A program made the translations under genes and the position numbers. A stretch of DNA of 64,000 bases from Aquamicrobium sp. (lineage in GTDB: Bacteria > Pseudomonadota > Alphaproteobacteria > Rhizobiales > Rhizobiaceae), in NCBI GenBank assembly GCA_019739225.1, contig JAHHDT010000005.1, positions 682,001 to 746,000 on the forward strand, read 5' to 3'. Shown here piece by piece: positions 1 to 8,905 of this stretch. Each line of letters begins with the position of its first letter. Within the stretch, counting starts at the first letter, position 1. The notes beneath the pieces are model-generated. The model did not search any database. It was not told the origin of the DNA and was given only the letters and a program-made list of their open reading frames with translations.

Positions 1-1008
1 CTCGAGCGTCGCTCCGAGCGCATGATGCGCGCCCATATCGACACCATCCCGGATGGCACCTATGAAGCGAGCGCCTTCATGGACAGCGACGGGGTCGTCA
101 ATGAGCCGCTCGAGATCGCGGTCTCCGTCAAGGTGGATGGAAGCGACATCGAGTTTGATTTCTCCCGGTCGAGCCCGCCGTGCCAGGGGCCCCTGAACTC
201 TGTCTGGGCGACGACGCTTTCGGCAGTCTACGTCGCGCTCAAACACATATTCCCCGACGTGCCGATGAATGCCGGCTGCTTCGAGCCCATTGTCGTCCAC
301 AAGCCGCTCGGCACCTTCATCCATGCCGAATATCCGCGTCCCGTTGCAGGCTGCGCCGCCGAGGTATCGCAGCGCGTCATGGAGGCGGTGTTCCTGGCGC
401 TTGCCAAGGCGATCCCCGACCGGCTCTTTGCTGCGCCGGCTGGCACCAGCGGCAACCTCAGCCTTGGCGGACATGACCCGGAAACGGGCGAGAACTACAT
501 CATGTACTATTTCTCCGGCGGCGGTTACGGCGGCTGGTGGAACGGCGACGGTCTCACCAACGGCTGCTCGACCATCGGCATCTCCAAAAGCCAGCCCGTC
601 GAGATCCTCGAGCAGCGCTATCCGCTGCTTTTCGAAAGCTATGCCCTGCGCGAGGGGTCGGGCGGCGCCGGCCGTTTCCGCGGCGGCTTCGGCGTCAGCT
701 ACAAGCTGCGGCTGTTGCGGGGCCACGGCAAGGCATCGTTCCTTATGGAACACGGACGTTTCGGCCCTCCCGGCATCCTCGGTGGCGAAGCGGGTGCGCC
801 GAACCGCATCTCGATTTCCCAGAAGGGAAGGGCGATCGAGCCGGAACACATCTCGAAGGGCGAGGATTTCGTGCTTGGCCCCGGTGACACCATCGAGGTG
901 AACACGCCGGGCGGCGGAGGCTATGGCCTTCAGGCGGAAAGGGATTCCGAGGCCAATGCCGACGACCGCCTCCAGGCCTATTACCCTGATCATGCGGGGG
1001 CTGCATGA
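1..1008 (+). CDS. Hydantoinase B/oxoprolinase family protein (3' part)
   Basis: The reading frame is open from base 1, so the start lies left of the window; 335 codons are visible. The protein matches the C-terminal half of the HyuB/oxoprolinase-beta family, which with a HyuA partner opens cyclic amides such as hydantoins or 5-oxoproline in an ATP-dependent reaction. Support comes from the glycine-rich stretch SGGGYGGWWNGDG, the REGSGGAGRFRGGFG motif and the terminal NTPGGGGYG, all typical of the family. Its stop overlaps the start of the next gene (ATGA), so it is translationally coupled to the aminotransferases. HyuA is expected just upstream but cannot be seen. The family is clear; the substrate is not. 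Confidence 0.9.
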   Translation, partial: LERRSERMMRAHIDTIPDGTYEASAFMDSDGVVNEPLEIAVSVKVDGSDIEFDFSRSSPPCQGPLNSVWATTLSAVYVALKHIFPDVPMNAGCFEPIVVHKPLGTFIHAEYPRPVAGCAAEVSQRVMEAVFLALAKAIPDRLFAAPAGTSGNLSLGGHDPETGENYIMYYFSGGGYGGWWNGDGLTNGCSTIGISKSQPVEILEQRYPLLFESYALREGSGGAGRFRGGFGVSYKLRLLRGHGKASFLMEHGRFGPPGILGGEAGAPNRISISQKGRAIEPEHISKGEDFVLGPGDTIEVNTPGGGGYGLQAERDSEANADDRLQAYYPDHAGAA

Positions 1009-2339
1009 GCGCCATCCTGCACCGCAAGACGGACACGGTTCCGCCGGCCGTCGCGCAGGCGGACGGATTGTGGGTTACGGACAGCGATGGCCGCCGCTAT
1101 CTCGACGCGGTGTCGGGCGGCGCGGCGGTCTCGGCCATTGGTCATCGTGACGAGCGGGTACGCGATGCGATCCTGCGCCAGTTCGACGCCGTCTCCTATG
1201 CCCACGGCTCGTTCTTCACGAGTGAGCCCGCGGAGGAGCTTGCCGCCTATCTGGTCGGGAAGGCGCCTGCGGGGCTGTCGAAGGTTGTCTTCTGTTCGGG
1301 TGGTTCGGAAGCGGTCGAAACGGCTCTGAAGCTTGCCCGCCAGTATTGGGTCGAGCGCGGCGAACCCGGCCGTGGCAAGATCATCGCGCGCCGCCAGAGT
1401 TATCACGGGGCAACGCTGGGGGCTCTTTCCGTCGGCGGAAACCTGCCGCGCCGAGCGCTCTACGAGCCGCTGCTGTTCGAGGCCGAGCTGATCGCGCCAT
1501 GCTACGCCTATCGCGAGCGCCGCGAGGACGAGACCGAACGGGACTACGGGTTGCGCGCCGCGGCCGAGCTTGAGGACGCGATCCTGCGTCTCGGCCCGGA
1601 GACGGTTGCGGCCTTCATCGCCGAGCCGGTCGTTGGCGCGACGCTCGGTTGCGCGCCGGCCGTGGAGGGCTACCTCAAGGAGGTGCGTGCGATCTGCGAC
1701 CGCTACGGCGTTCTCCTGATCCTCGACGAGATCATGTGCGGCAGCGGGCGAACCGGCTATCGGTTCGCCTTCGAGGAGGACGGCGTCGTCCCCGACATCG
1801 TGACTGTCGCGAAGGGGCTGGGCGGCGGCTTCGTGCCGATGGGTGCCACGCTGGTCCATGACAGGATCGCAGACGCCATCGCTGGCGGTTCGGGGGCTCT
1901 CGCCCATGGCTTCACCTATATGGGCCACGCGCTCGCCTGCGCGGCCGCCCTGGCTGTGCAGCGCGCCATTGATGAGGATGGGCTGGTTGCGGCAGCCGCG
2001 GCGAGCGGTACAGCGCTGAGGCGCATGCTCGAAGCATCGCTGGGTCAGCACCGGCATGTCGGCGACATTCGCGGGCGCGGGCTGTTTATCGGGATAGAGC
2101 TCGTTGCGGATCGAGAGACCAAAGCGCCCTTCGACCCGGCCGCGAAGCTGCATGCCATGGTGAAGGCATCGGCCATGGACAACGGCCTGATGATCTACCC
2201 CTCGGGGGGCACGATAGACGGACGGGCCGGCGACCACATTCTCCTCGCGCCGGCGCTCAACGCACGCGAGGACGAACTTGCCGAGATCGTGGCCCGCCTT
2301 GGCAGGTCGCTCGACAATGCACTGGAGACGCTGAAATGA
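1005..2339 (+). CDS. Class III (omega) aminotransferase
   Basis: A 444-residue PLP enzyme of the class III aminotransferase family, normal length. It shows FCSGGSEAVETALK (about 97-110, cofactor phosphate region), the LDEI aspartate at 241 that contacts the pyridine nitrogen, and Schiff-base lysine K270 in VTVAKGLGGG. Such enzymes move an amino group between an amine or omega-amino acid and a keto acid. It begins in a 4-base ATGA overlap with the hydantoinase gene and ends in another with a second aminotransferase, so the three form one operon. The substrate cannot be told; an amino acid released from a cyclic amide or hydantoin would fit the context, by inference only. Confidence 0.92.
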   Translation: MSAILHRKTDTVPPAVAQADGLWVTDSDGRRYLDAVSGGAAVSAIGHRDERVRDAILRQFDAVSYAHGSFFTSEPAEELAAYLVGKAPAGLSKVVFCSGGSEAVETALKLARQYWVERGEPGRGKIIARRQSYHGATLGALSVGGNLPRRALYEPLLFEAELIAPCYAYRERREDETERDYGLRAAAELEDAILRLGPETVAAFIAEPVVGATLGCAPAVEGYLKEVRAICDRYGVLLILDEIMCGSGRTGYRFAFEEDGVVPDIVTVAKGLGGGFVPMGATLVHDRIADAIAGGSGALAHGFTYMGHALACAAALAVQRAIDEDGLVAAAAASGTALRRMLEASLGQHRHVGDIRGRGLFIGIELVADRETKAPFDPAAKLHAMVKASAMDNGLMIYPSGGTIDGRAGDHILLAPALNAREDELAEIVARLGRSLDNALETLK

Positions 2340-3628
2340 AGGCTGCCGGTAGACTGGACGACCTGCGTGAGGCGTATGTCCGCAAGCACCCGGAAAGCTG
2401 CGCGCGGCACGAGCGCGCGCAGGCATGGATGCCCGGCGGAAATACGCGCAGCGTCCTGCATTTCGATCCGTTCCCGCTCGTCATCGTGTCGGGCAGGGCG
2501 GACATGCTTACCGATGTCGACGGCTACGAATATATCGATTGCGCCGGGGAATTCTCGGCGGGTCTCTATGGCCACAGCGATCCGGTCATCGTGGCTGCAC
2601 TCCACGAGGTGCTGGACAACGGGCTCGTCCTTTCGGGTCCGAATACCGCCGAGAGCGAACTGGCCGAACTGTTGTGCCAGCGCTTTCCTTCGCTGGAGCG
2701 GCTGAGATTCTGCAATTCCGGTACTGAGGCCAACCTCTTCGCGCTTCTGACGGCGATCAACGCAACTGGCCGCAAGCGTGTCCTCGTGTTCGAGGATGCC
2801 TATCATGGCGGCGTTCTCACCTTCGCGGGCGGCGGCAGCCCGATGAACGTCCCGTTCGATTTCGTCACGGCGCCTTTCAACGACATCGAATCCACACGCG
2901 CCAGCGTGAAAGCCTGTGGAAACGAGCTTGCCGCCATCCTGGTCGAGCCGCTGCTGGGCGCGGCCGGCAACATCCCGGCCGAAGCGGCGTTTCTGGCGAT
3001 GCTGCGCGAGGAGGCGGCCCGCTGCGGCGCGGTGCTCATTTTTGATGAGGTGAAGACTTCGCGCCTCGGGCGCGCCGGCCTGCAAGGCCACTACGGTATC
3101 GTGCCCGACATGACGACCCTCGGCAAATATCTCGGCGCGGGCCTGTCCTTTGGCGCGTTCGGCGGCTCGAAGGCCCTGATGGACCGTTTCGATCCGCGCC
3201 TGCCGGGCGCGCTCAAGCATGCGGGAACCTTCAACAACAACATCATGTCGATGAGCGGAGGGCTTGCGGGCCTACGCTCGAGCTTCACACCCGACGCCGC
3301 CGATGCGTTCCTTCAGCGCACCGAGGCTTTCCGCGCGACGGTGAATGCACGGCTGGCGCAGGTGGGCCTCGATGTGTGCCTCAGCGGCATCGGGTCGATA
3401 CTCAGCCTCCATATCGGCGCGCAGCCGCCCATGAAGGTTGCCCAGATACACCCGCAAACGATGCTGCTGAGGCAACTCGTTCACCTGAACTGCCTGGAAC
3501 GCGGCCTCCTCCTGACACCGCGCGGCGACATCTTCCTGTCATTGCCGATGAACGAGGCCCGCCTTGGCGAGATCGCGGAAATCCTGGTGAATGCCGTAAT
3601 CCAGGAAAGCCCTGCCTTGGCAGACTGA
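2336..3628 (+). CDS. Class III aminotransferase, HemL-like
   Basis: A 430-residue PLP enzyme resembling the glutamate-1-semialdehyde 2,1-aminomutase branch of class III aminotransferases. Visible features are WMPGGNTRSV near the N-terminus (HemL-like), FCNSGTEAN (126-133), FDEVKTSR with D237, and the PLP lysine K264 in TTLGKYLGAG. Bacterial HemL-like paralogs in catabolic operons often act as beta- or omega-amino acid transaminases rather than in tetrapyrrole synthesis, and the operon partners here favour catabolism. It overlaps the previous gene by 4 bases. No downstream gene follows on this strand, so it ends the operon. Confidence 0.9.
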   Translation: MKAAGRLDDLREAYVRKHPESCARHERAQAWMPGGNTRSVLHFDPFPLVIVSGRADMLTDVDGYEYIDCAGEFSAGLYGHSDPVIVAALHEVLDNGLVLSGPNTAESELAELLCQRFPSLERLRFCNSGTEANLFALLTAINATGRKRVLVFEDAYHGGVLTFAGGGSPMNVPFDFVTAPFNDIESTRASVKACGNELAAILVEPLLGAAGNIPAEAAFLAMLREEAARCGAVLIFDEVKTSRLGRAGLQGHYGIVPDMTTLGKYLGAGLSFGAFGGSKALMDRFDPRLPGALKHAGTFNNNIMSMSGGLAGLRSSFTPDAADAFLQRTEAFRATVNARLAQVGLDVCLSGIGSILSLHIGAQPPMKVAQIHPQTMLLRQLVHLNCLERGLLLTPRGDIFLSLPMNEARLGEIAEILVNAVIQESPALAD

Positions 3629-3950
3629 GACCCAAACGCGGGATGGGTCGATCTGGCTGGCGGGCGCTTCGAACTGCTGCATAGTGCTGGTGGCACTTCA
3701 TCGCCGAATAAGCGGTAACCATGACGCGGATGGCCGCCGCCATCCTCGCTCGGATCCTCAACATGACCACGAAGATCATCGGATAGAGACGCTGTCATCG
3801 GATGCTGGCCCGTGTCCAGCCAGCCGGAATTCCCTCGATTCAGCCAACCAGTGAACCGCTCTTGCCTCGCGTTCGCGGGGCGCCTCTTTCTGGCAGGCTG
3901 GGTGCTTCCTGAAATGGTGCTCATCTCTCACCTGACGACGGCAAACGGCG
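3629..3950. other. 322-base gap between convergent genes, possible IS remnant
   Basis: No convincing gene is present between the aminotransferase and the convergent M20 peptidase gene. On the minus strand a short open stretch starting at 3798 reads MTASLSDDLRG, which resembles the N-terminus of IS630-type transposases, but the rest does not hold up in any single frame. A weak hairpin (CCTGACG, 3931-3937, paired with CGTCAGG, 3949-3955) overlaps the stop codon of the peptidase gene but has no T-run on either strand. I see nothing else supportable here. Confidence 0.3.
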
Positions 3951-5120
3951 TCAGGCGCGAGGAAAATCATCTCCGAGTTCCATGATCGTCAGCGCAAGGA
4001 TGCTTGCGCGATCGACCATGCTGTCCAGTTCGATATACTCCTCATCACTGTGATACTTTCCGCCCACCGGGCCGAGGCCGCAAATTGTAGGCGCACCGGC
4101 CGCGGCGGCAAATCCGGAATCCGCTGCTCCATGCGTGAGTTCGCCTGCGAGGCTAATTCCCATTTCGCTTGCAGATGCCTTGTAGCGCTTGAACAGGCTG
4201 TCCGACCCTTCCTCGTTGAACAGTGGCGGGAACTCGCCGTAGATTTCGAACGTGGCAGATGTCCCCTCCACCGAACGGCCGCGCGCAATCGCCGTGATGG
4301 CTTCGACCAGTGGGTCGCGATCGGCGGGCTGGAAATAGCGCAGGTCGATCGAGGCAGTCGCGAAAGGCGCGACGGTGTTGACGGATTGCCCCCCGGAGAT
4401 CAGACCGACATTGATGGAGATATTGCGTTCGAGATCTGTCAGTTGGCGAATCTCGACGATTTTGTGCGCCAGTTCCTCAATGGCGCTGCGACCGTCGCGG
4501 AAGTTGACGCCCGAATGGGCCGACTTGCCATGAACTTCGAGCTTGGCAAAGATGCATCCGCGTCGTGCGACCACGACATTGCCATTGGCGCGACCGGGCT
4601 CGGAATTGAACACTGCGAGGGCTTCGGTCGCCTCCTTGCGAATGATGTCTCCGGACGAGGGAGAAGCGATCTCCTCGTCTCCCGTGTAAAGAAGAACAAT
4701 CGGCGCCGGCGCGCCCCCGAATTTCGCGAACGCGGCTGCGACGAAACTGTTCATCACAAGGCCTGCCTTCATGTCCGCGACCCCGGGGCCATAGGCCCGG
4801 CCGTCCTCCACCCGAAAGGGTCTCTTCAGGGCTTCGCCTTTTGGAAACACGGTGTCGCGGTGCCCCATGACGAGGATGTTTCGGTTTCGGCCGCCCGTGC
4901 CAACGGTGGCCCGGATAACGTCGCCATGCTCCACCATCGACATTACGTCGAAGGGGATCGAATGCTTCTCCAGAAACGCTTCGATGACCTTGCCTGCGCG
5001 GTCGACACCTTCCTTGTCGTAGCTTCCACTGTCGACATTTACCAGTTGCTCGAGCAGGGCAATCATTTCTCCCTCCTGGCTCGCCAGCCAGTCGAGTATG
5101 CGGGTCTTCATGCTATCCAC
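3951..5120 (-). CDS. M20 family metallopeptidase (carboxypeptidase G2-like)
   Basis: A 389-residue zinc hydrolase of the M20 family, probably a glutamate-carboxypeptidase or N-acyl amino acid amidohydrolase. The metal and catalytic residues can be placed: H87 and D89 in GHRDTVFP, D116 in GVADMKAG, E149-E150 in GDEEIASP, and the late ligand in GGKYHSDEEY. No signal peptide is visible, so it is probably cytoplasmic. It is transcribed away from the IclR gene at 5355, and the gap between them holds one of the four shared operator-like sites. It may remove an amide- or peptide-linked group from the substrate brought in by the neighbouring transporter; that role is inferred. Confidence 0.9.
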   Translation of the reverse strand: MDSMKTRILDWLASQEGEMIALLEQLVNVDSGSYDKEGVDRAGKVIEAFLEKHSIPFDVMSMVEHGDVIRATVGTGGRNRNILVMGHRDTVFPKGEALKRPFRVEDGRAYGPGVADMKAGLVMNSFVAAAFAKFGGAPAPIVLLYTGDEEIASPSSGDIIRKEATEALAVFNSEPGRANGNVVVARRGCIFAKLEVHGKSAHSGVNFRDGRSAIEELAHKIVEIRQLTDLERNISINVGLISGGQSVNTVAPFATASIDLRYFQPADRDPLVEAITAIARGRSVEGTSATFEIYGEFPPLFNEEGSDSLFKRYKASASEMGISLAGELTHGAADSGFAAAAGAPTICGLGPVGGKYHSDEEYIELDSMVDRASILALTIMELGDDFPRA

Positions 5121-5301
5121 GTTTCACCATTCCATGTTTCGTATTCGACGTCAGAGCCCATTCTGTCTGCAAGGACGGTCTGCGATGATGCCTTCGCGAT
5201 GCCAATACCGTGCTTGTCTCCTCCCAGGCGCGACCTTGGTTGTGTTGCCAGACATGATCCGGTAGGGAAAATTCAGCTATGGGGGAGTAAAATAGTCGTA
5301 T

Positions 5302-5322
5302 CGTATTGTGATATGCTGTATC
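5302..5322 (+). promoter_or_regulatory. Operator-like site upstream of first IclR gene
   Basis: The sequence CGTATTGTGATATG followed by a GTATC motif matches, with two mismatches in the first 14 bases, a site found also at 6213, 12541 and 14332. It lies 33 bases before the IclR start and in the intergenic region shared with the divergent M20 gene. IclR proteins usually bind palindromic operators near their own promoters, so autoregulation is likely. This is the most diverged of the four sites. Confidence 0.6.
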
Positions 5323-5354
5323 TTAAGTCGCATGGTAATTCAGGGAGGTGACGA

Positions 5355-6146
5355 GTGTCAAACGAAGCGCGCGGGTCGCGCGATGAGGATGGCGGCAGTG
5401 GTCAGCCATCTGTGAAATCGGTCGAGAAGGCCTTCTCGATCCTTTCTGCTTTCAGTGGCCGAGACAGGTTCATGAGCCTCGCCCAGATCTCGCAAGCTGC
5501 GGGGCTCGACAAGAGCGCGGTTCAACGTTTCACGCGAACACTGTGCGGCTTGGGTTATCTCGAACAGGACCCGTCGACTCGCCAGTATTGTTTGGGGCGC
5601 AGGGTGCTAGGGCTCAGCTACGAGTATCTTCGCACCAATTCACTCATCGAGAAGGCCGCTCCGGTGCTGATCGACCTGCGCAGGACTGTGCGCGAACGAG
5701 TTGATTTGACCCTGCGGGATGGAGACGAGGTGGTGTATGTGTTCAGGCTCCAGTCCAAGCGCGAGACGATGCAGGCGGCACTGATCGGCCGCAGGGTGCC
5801 GATGTTCTGTTCGGCGGGTGGACGCGCCATCCTGTCGAGGATGCCGCGCGAAGAGGCTTCGTCTGTCATCCAGGCCACCAATCGGCGCCGCATCACACCG
5901 ATGACGCTTATCGATCCCGATGCGATCATGCATGAAGTGGATACGGCGCGGGAACGTGGCTTCGCGGTGCAGAACCAGGAGTGGAGGCTCGACGAGATCG
6001 TGGCGGCCGCCGCCATTCTGGACACCGACGGCAGGCCGGTCGCAGCCGTTCATATCGCGGCTTCGACAACGGAATGGGACGTCGCGGAATTCAGCGAGCG
6101 CATGGGCCCACTTGTTGCTGCCGCTGCCCAGGACGTGCAGCACTGA
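5355..6146 (+). CDS. IclR family transcriptional regulator (cassette A, first)
   Basis: A 263-residue IclR regulator: N-terminal winged helix (about 20-85, with SLAQISQAAGLDKSAVQRFTRTL as recognition region) and C-terminal ligand-binding domain (about 100-260) including FCSAGGRAILSRM. The start is GTG at 5355, preceded at good spacing by GGGAGGTGA. Its first codons, (G/T)TG TCA AAC, match those of the second IclR gene, supporting both starts. It precedes the hydrolase gene and a tripartite transporter that it probably controls. The two IclR proteins are closely alike through the helix-turn-helix, so they may recognise the same DNA. Confidence 0.95.
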   Translation: MSNEARGSRDEDGGSGQPSVKSVEKAFSILSAFSGRDRFMSLAQISQAAGLDKSAVQRFTRTLCGLGYLEQDPSTRQYCLGRRVLGLSYEYLRTNSLIEKAAPVLIDLRRTVRERVDLTLRDGDEVVYVFRLQSKRETMQAALIGRRVPMFCSAGGRAILSRMPREEASSVIQATNRRRITPMTLIDPDAIMHEVDTARERGFAVQNQEWRLDEIVAAAAILDTDGRPVAAVHIAASTTEWDVAEFSERMGPLVAAAAQDVQH

Positions 6147-6208
6147 TCCAGCCCGACTTACCCTTGACAGCGCCATAACGTTAGGTCCACAGTCGGGCTA
6201 TTCATGAT

Positions 6209-7048
6209 ATGGCGTATTGCAATATGATACATGATGATCAAGTCCGATACTTCGCCGCCAGCGACGGTGTGAAACTCGCATATAGGATCGACGACTTTAC
6301 GGACCCATGGCGTGACGCCGACACCGTCATTCTCAAGCACGCGGCGATGGGCAGCATGAATCGCATGTATGCTTGGGTAACAACGCTCGCTCGTCATTTC
6401 AGGGTCGTGCGCCTCGATATGCGAGGGCACGGTCGCTCGCAGATTCCGGGGCCTGACGGGCTTGCGCTCGATCGTCTGTCGCAAGATGTGGTCGAGCTGA
6501 TGGACGAGATCGGCGTAGAGCGTGCACATGTGGCCGGTTCTTCAGCCGGCGGCATTATCGCCATGTGGACTGCCATCGCTCGTCCGGAGCGCATGAAGAC
6601 GCTGGCTGCCTATGCCACGATCCCCGGCCTCAAGATGTCGGCGGGCCACACCGACTATCAGGGATGGATCAGGGCGATGCGGACCGAGGGGGTCGAGGCC
6701 TTCCTGCGCAGAACCGCGTCCGATCGCTTTGACCTCGACAAGGTCGAGCCGGGCTTTCTCGATTGGTTCGTAACTGAGGCCGCCCGTAACAACGTCGAGA
6801 TGCTGGTACGCATGGTGACTCTGATGTCGAGCACCGATTTTTCGGAGCGGATCGACGAAATCCGCTGCCCGTCTCTCATGGTGGTTCCGGGCGGGGATCC
6901 CAATCAGTCGCCTGAGGAATACGACGTACTCAAGCGCATCCCCGACTGTGATTTCCGGGTCTATGAAGGGTTGCCCCACAACATAACGGATGCCGCGCCG
7001 GAGCGTTGCGCGCGCGACCTCAAGGAGTTCCTGCTCGCGCGTGCCTGA
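6209..7048 (+). CDS. Alpha/beta hydrolase, 3-oxoadipate enol-lactonase-like (cassette A)
   Basis: A 279-residue alpha/beta-hydrolase fold protein. The nucleophile elbow is GSSAG with S112 (counted from this start); an acid residue lies near VVPGGDPN and the catalytic histidine in GLPHNI. The RLDMRGHGRS segment is typical of PcaD and related lactonases or C-C hydrolases. The start is uncertain: ATG at 6209 or 6224 are in frame, neither has a clear ribosome binding site, and the shared operator-like site (6213-6231) lies across both, so the mRNA may be nearly leaderless. A paralog heads cassette B at 14350. The substrate is unknown. Confidence 0.9.
   Translation: MAYCNMIHDDQVRYFAASDGVKLAYRIDDFTDPWRDADTVILKHAAMGSMNRMYAWVTTLARHFRVVRLDMRGHGRSQIPGPDGLALDRLSQDVVELMDEIGVERAHVAGSSAGGIIAMWTAIARPERMKTLAAYATIPGLKMSAGHTDYQGWIRAMRTEGVEAFLRRTASDRFDLDKVEPGFLDWFVTEAARNNVEMLVRMVTLMSSTDFSERIDEIRCPSLMVVPGGDPNQSPEEYDVLKRIPDCDFRVYEGLPHNITDAAPERCARDLKEFLLARA
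6213..6231 (+). promoter_or_regulatory. Operator-like site at the hydrolase start (cassette A)
   Basis: CGTATTGCAATATGATACA, a 19-base copy of the shared motif with palindromic core TATTGCAATA followed by a GATAC box. It overlaps the 5' end of the alpha/beta hydrolase reading frame. This is a strong match to the sites at 14332 and 12541 (reverse strand). The likely binder is one or both of the local IclR proteins, by inference. Confidence 0.7.
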
Positions 7049-7106
7049 TGGTTCGCCGCCAGTACGTCCGGATATTCGACATGGGCTTGATCGAAGGAGA
7101 GATGGA

Positions 7107-8078
7107 ATGAAACTGAAGTCAGGTTTTCTGGCCGGCGCGTTGATCGCGTTTGCCCTGGCAGCGCCCGCGTCAGCGCAGTCGTCGTTTCCCGAGAAGCCGG
7201 TGACCATCATAGTCCCGTTCGGCGCGGGTGGCGGCACCGACAATCTGATCCGCTCCTTCCAGCCCGCACTCGAGAAGGCTCTGGGCAAGCCGGTCGTCAT
7301 CGAGAACCGGCCGGGCGGCGGAAGCACGATCGGCACCGCTGTGGCGGCGCGAGCAAAGGCGGATGGCTACACCGTTCTCGCGGTCGACACCGCGATCACC
7401 GTAAACCCGTCGCTCTATAGCGATCTGCCCTACGACACCCTGAAGGATTTGGCCCCAGTATCCATGCTTGCCACGGGTCCGGTCATTCTTATCGGCAATG
7501 CCGGGGTCGAGGCGAAGACGGTGGACGATATCATCGCCTCTGCCAAGGCCGCGCCTGGTGTCCTCACATTCGCCTCCGGTGGAAACGGGGCGTCCACGCA
7601 TCTCGCACTTGAGTTGATGAAGCAGGTTACGGACATCGACGTCATCCATGTACCTTACAAGGGCACCGGTCCCGCAACGACCGATCTGGTAGGCGGGCAT
7701 GTCCAGTACATGTTCAACGGAATAAGCGCCTCGCGCCCTCACCTGGATTCCGGTGCGGTAATTCCGGTCGCAGTCACGGGTGACGAGCGCAATCCGGCGG
7801 TTCCCGACGTCCCGACTTTCGCTGAATTGGGCTACCCGGACATCGACCCGATGACGATCTGGGGCGCCTGGGTTCCGTCCGGCACACCTGATGATGTCGT
7901 GGGTATCTTGTCGGACGCGTTCCACGAAGCCGTTAACGATCCCGATGTCGTGGGCACCCTCAACGAGCTGGGCTTTTTCCCTGTCGGCAGCACTCCGGCC
8001 GAATACGGCGAGACAGCCACTTCCGAGATCGCCAAGTGGAAGCAGGTCATCGACACTGCGGACATCGTAGTCGAATAG
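7107..8078 (+). CDS. Tripartite tricarboxylate transporter receptor, TctC family (cassette A)
   Basis: A 323-residue periplasmic solute-binding protein. It has a Sec-type signal peptide (MKLKSGFLAGALIAFALAAPASA, cleavage near residue 23), then FPEKPVTIIVPFGAGGGTDNL, a hallmark of the Bug/TctC family. The start at 7107 follows GGAGAG; longer upstream reading overlaps the hydrolase and lacks a signal peptide. TctC proteins capture carboxylates and pass them to the TctA/TctB membrane pair; here the partners are at 8906 and 9347, separated by an SDR gene. Ligand unknown, probably a small or aromatic carboxylate. Confidence 0.94.
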   Translation: MKLKSGFLAGALIAFALAAPASAQSSFPEKPVTIIVPFGAGGGTDNLIRSFQPALEKALGKPVVIENRPGGGSTIGTAVAARAKADGYTVLAVDTAITVNPSLYSDLPYDTLKDLAPVSMLATGPVILIGNAGVEAKTVDDIIASAKAAPGVLTFASGGNGASTHLALELMKQVTDIDVIHVPYKGTGPATTDLVGGHVQYMFNGISASRPHLDSGAVIPVAVTGDERNPAVPDVPTFAELGYPDIDPMTIWGAWVPSGTPDDVVGILSDAFHEAVNDPDVVGTLNELGFFPVGSTPAEYGETATSEIAKWKQVIDTADIVVE

Positions 8079-8093
8079 CATCGGAGTGGCACG

Positions 8094-8858
8094 GTGAGCG
8101 ACTTTCAAGATCGAACAGTCGTCATCGTCGGCGGCGCGAGCGGGATAGGCCGAGCAGCAGCCGACCTGTTCGCCCGAGCGGGGGCCGAGGTCGTGATCTG
8201 CGACATCGACGACGCTGCGGGACGCGAGGCGGCGGCGGAGATCGGCGCCGGCTCGCGTTTCGTCGCGATGGACGTAACGCAGGATGCGTCTGTGCGATCT
8301 GCAATAGACCCGCTGGCGCGGATATCCGTGCTGGTCAACTGCGCGGGCGGGTCGATGGTGGAGGACGATGTCGTTACCGACGTCGACCTGGACCTGGTTT
8401 GGGACCGCACCATCGACATCAACCTCCGTGGAACGTTCCTGACATGCCGATACGCGATCCCGAAGATGATACGGGGCGGCGGCGGATCGATCGTGAACCT
8501 CTCGTCGGGGGCCGCATTGCGCGGGGCAAGTCCATCGCATGTCTATACGGCTGCGAAGGGCGCGGTTCTGTCGCTTACACGAGCCATTGCCGGCCGCTAT
8601 GCGCGCGACGGCATCCGAGCGAACGCGGTGTGCTCGGGCCGCGTTTATACCGACCGCATCGTGGCCGCTTATGGACGGCTTGGCGAGGCCGGCGCCAATG
8701 TCGACGTTCAGGACGCGGAGGGCAGGAGCGTCGAATATCCCTTCTGGACGGGCGAACCGGTCGACATGGCGGAAGTCATTGTGTTCCTCGCCGGTGAAGG
8801 ATCGCGAATGATCACCGGCGCGACGATACAGGCCGATGGCGGCCGCTCGGCCTATTAG
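8094..8858 (+). CDS. Short-chain dehydrogenase/reductase (SDR)
   Basis: A 254-residue classical SDR starting at GTG 8094. The NAD(P)-binding motif GGASGIG (about 13-19), the NCAGG segment, the catalytic serine in NLSSGA and the YTAAK catalytic pair are all present, as is the C-terminal ITGATIQADGG. The aspartate in VVICDIDDA suggests NAD(H) rather than NADP(H). The gene is embedded between tctC and tctB, exactly where cassette B carries a ketopantoate-reductase-like gene, so it probably oxidises or reduces the imported compound or a hydrolysis product. Confidence 0.93.
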   Translation: MSDFQDRTVVIVGGASGIGRAAADLFARAGAEVVICDIDDAAGREAAAEIGAGSRFVAMDVTQDASVRSAIDPLARISVLVNCAGGSMVEDDVVTDVDLDLVWDRTIDINLRGTFLTCRYAIPKMIRGGGGSIVNLSSGAALRGASPSHVYTAAKGAVLSLTRAIAGRYARDGIRANAVCSGRVYTDRIVAAYGRLGEAGANVDVQDAEGRSVEYPFWTGEPVDMAEVIVFLAGEGSRMITGATIQADGGRSAY

Positions 8859-8905
8859 CGGCCACCAACACCGAACGATCCGGAAACGACGGGAGCAGGC
8901 TTGGC

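Noticed and set aside
3931-3955. Hairpin at the end of the M20 gene as a terminator
   Set aside because: The stem is seven bases with no T-run and overlaps the stop codon.
6164-6192. TTGACA upstream of the cassette A hydrolase as a sigma-70 promoter
   Set aside because: The hexamer is good, but nothing resembling a -10 lies 16-18 bases downstream, so I did not annotate it.
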